From positions 1 to 6,277 of the forward strand of contig CALATC010000250.1 in the NCBI GenBank assembly GCA_937891475.1: a stretch of DNA of 6,277 bases, read 5' to 3'. Below, in pieces: positions 6,187-6,277 of this stretch. Source of the stretch: an uncultured Granulicatella sp. GTDB lineage: Bacteria > Bacillota > Bacilli > Lactobacillales > Aerococcaceae. The notes below the pieces were generated by a model. That model did not search any database and was not told the DNA's origin. It saw only the letters and a program-made list of their open reading frames with translations. Made by a program: the position numbers and the translations under genes. Position 1 is the first letter of the stretch. Each line of letters begins with the position of its first letter.

Positions 6187-6276
6187 TTACCTTCTCTTAT
6201 TTATTTTTTTATGTTGAATATTTAACTTCCATTTTTTACGTAACAAATTTAAAGTAAAAAGAACTTTTCTCCGTAG
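6187..6276 (-). CDS. Possible 3' end of an upstream gene (partial)
   Basis: From the right edge the minus strand stays open for 29 codons and ends at TAA. The translated tail is very basic (LLRKKWKLNIQHKK, ending NKRR), which is plausible for the end of a membrane or nucleic-acid-binding protein. Its last codons (AAG AGA AGG) supply the ribosome site of the next gene, and the gap to that GTG is 9 nt, as in operons. In such AT-rich DNA a 29-codon open stretch can be chance, and it happens to be in the same frame as the 71-residue gene. Confidence 0.25.
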   Translation of the reverse strand, partial: LRRKVLFTLNLLRKKWKLNIQHKKINKRR

Positions 6277-6277
6277 C

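Noticed and set aside
1..6277. CRISPR array, tRNA, rRNA, insertion sequence or prophage genes.
   Set aside because: No regularly spaced repeats, no tRNA-like cloverleaf with a TTC arm, no transposase or phage-like proteins were seen on either strand. The cloverleaf at 5758-5926 is too long and lacks tRNA landmarks.

Overview
The window is AT-rich, and all protein-coding genes lie on the minus strand. The pairing of an RNase III gene with an SMC gene, the strong AAGGAG-type ribosome binding sites and the low G+C content all point to a low-GC Gram-positive of the order Lactobacillales (Enterococcus/Carnobacterium/Granulicatella-like). The exact genus cannot be fixed from this sequence alone.

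Layout in transcription order (right to left). At the right edge is a possible 3' tail of an unseen gene (6187-6276), followed by a small 71-residue protein gene of unknown function (5962-6177). The roughly 300-base gap 5664-5961 is the most unusual part. It holds a perfect 21-bp inverted repeat (5758-5778 / 5906-5926). Inside it are a second 11-bp paired stem and three separate hairpins, so one strand could fold into a cloverleaf-like four-way junction of about 169 nt. Next to it, a 13-bp inverted repeat (5694-5706 / 5731-5743) carries a TATAAT box on each strand, giving interleaved divergent promoters. The leftward one drives rnc. The rightward one would run straight into the cloverleaf, which ends in a T-rich tract, so the element could be an independently expressed structured RNA.

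The core is the rnc-smc operon: ribonuclease III (4959-5663) and, 15 nt later, the full-length condensin subunit SMC (1383-4943). All key catalytic and ATPase motifs are present in both. The operon ends at an intrinsic terminator (1306-1333).

Beyond the terminator is a separate accessory operon with its own promoter (1205-1232): a RelB/DinJ-type antitoxin (896-1174) and, 24 nt later, an XRE-HTH/TPR transcription regulator of the RRNPP (Rgg/PlcR-like) type that starts at TTG (14-871). No toxin gene lies next to the antitoxin within the window, and no signal-peptide gene for the regulator is visible. Between terminator and antitoxin there is a short stretch that reads like the frameshifted end of a lost gene.

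The two central genes are ordinary housekeeping functions (dsRNA processing; chromosome condensation and segregation). The points that deserve attention are the cloverleaf element with its divergent promoter and the antitoxin-regulator pair without a toxin.
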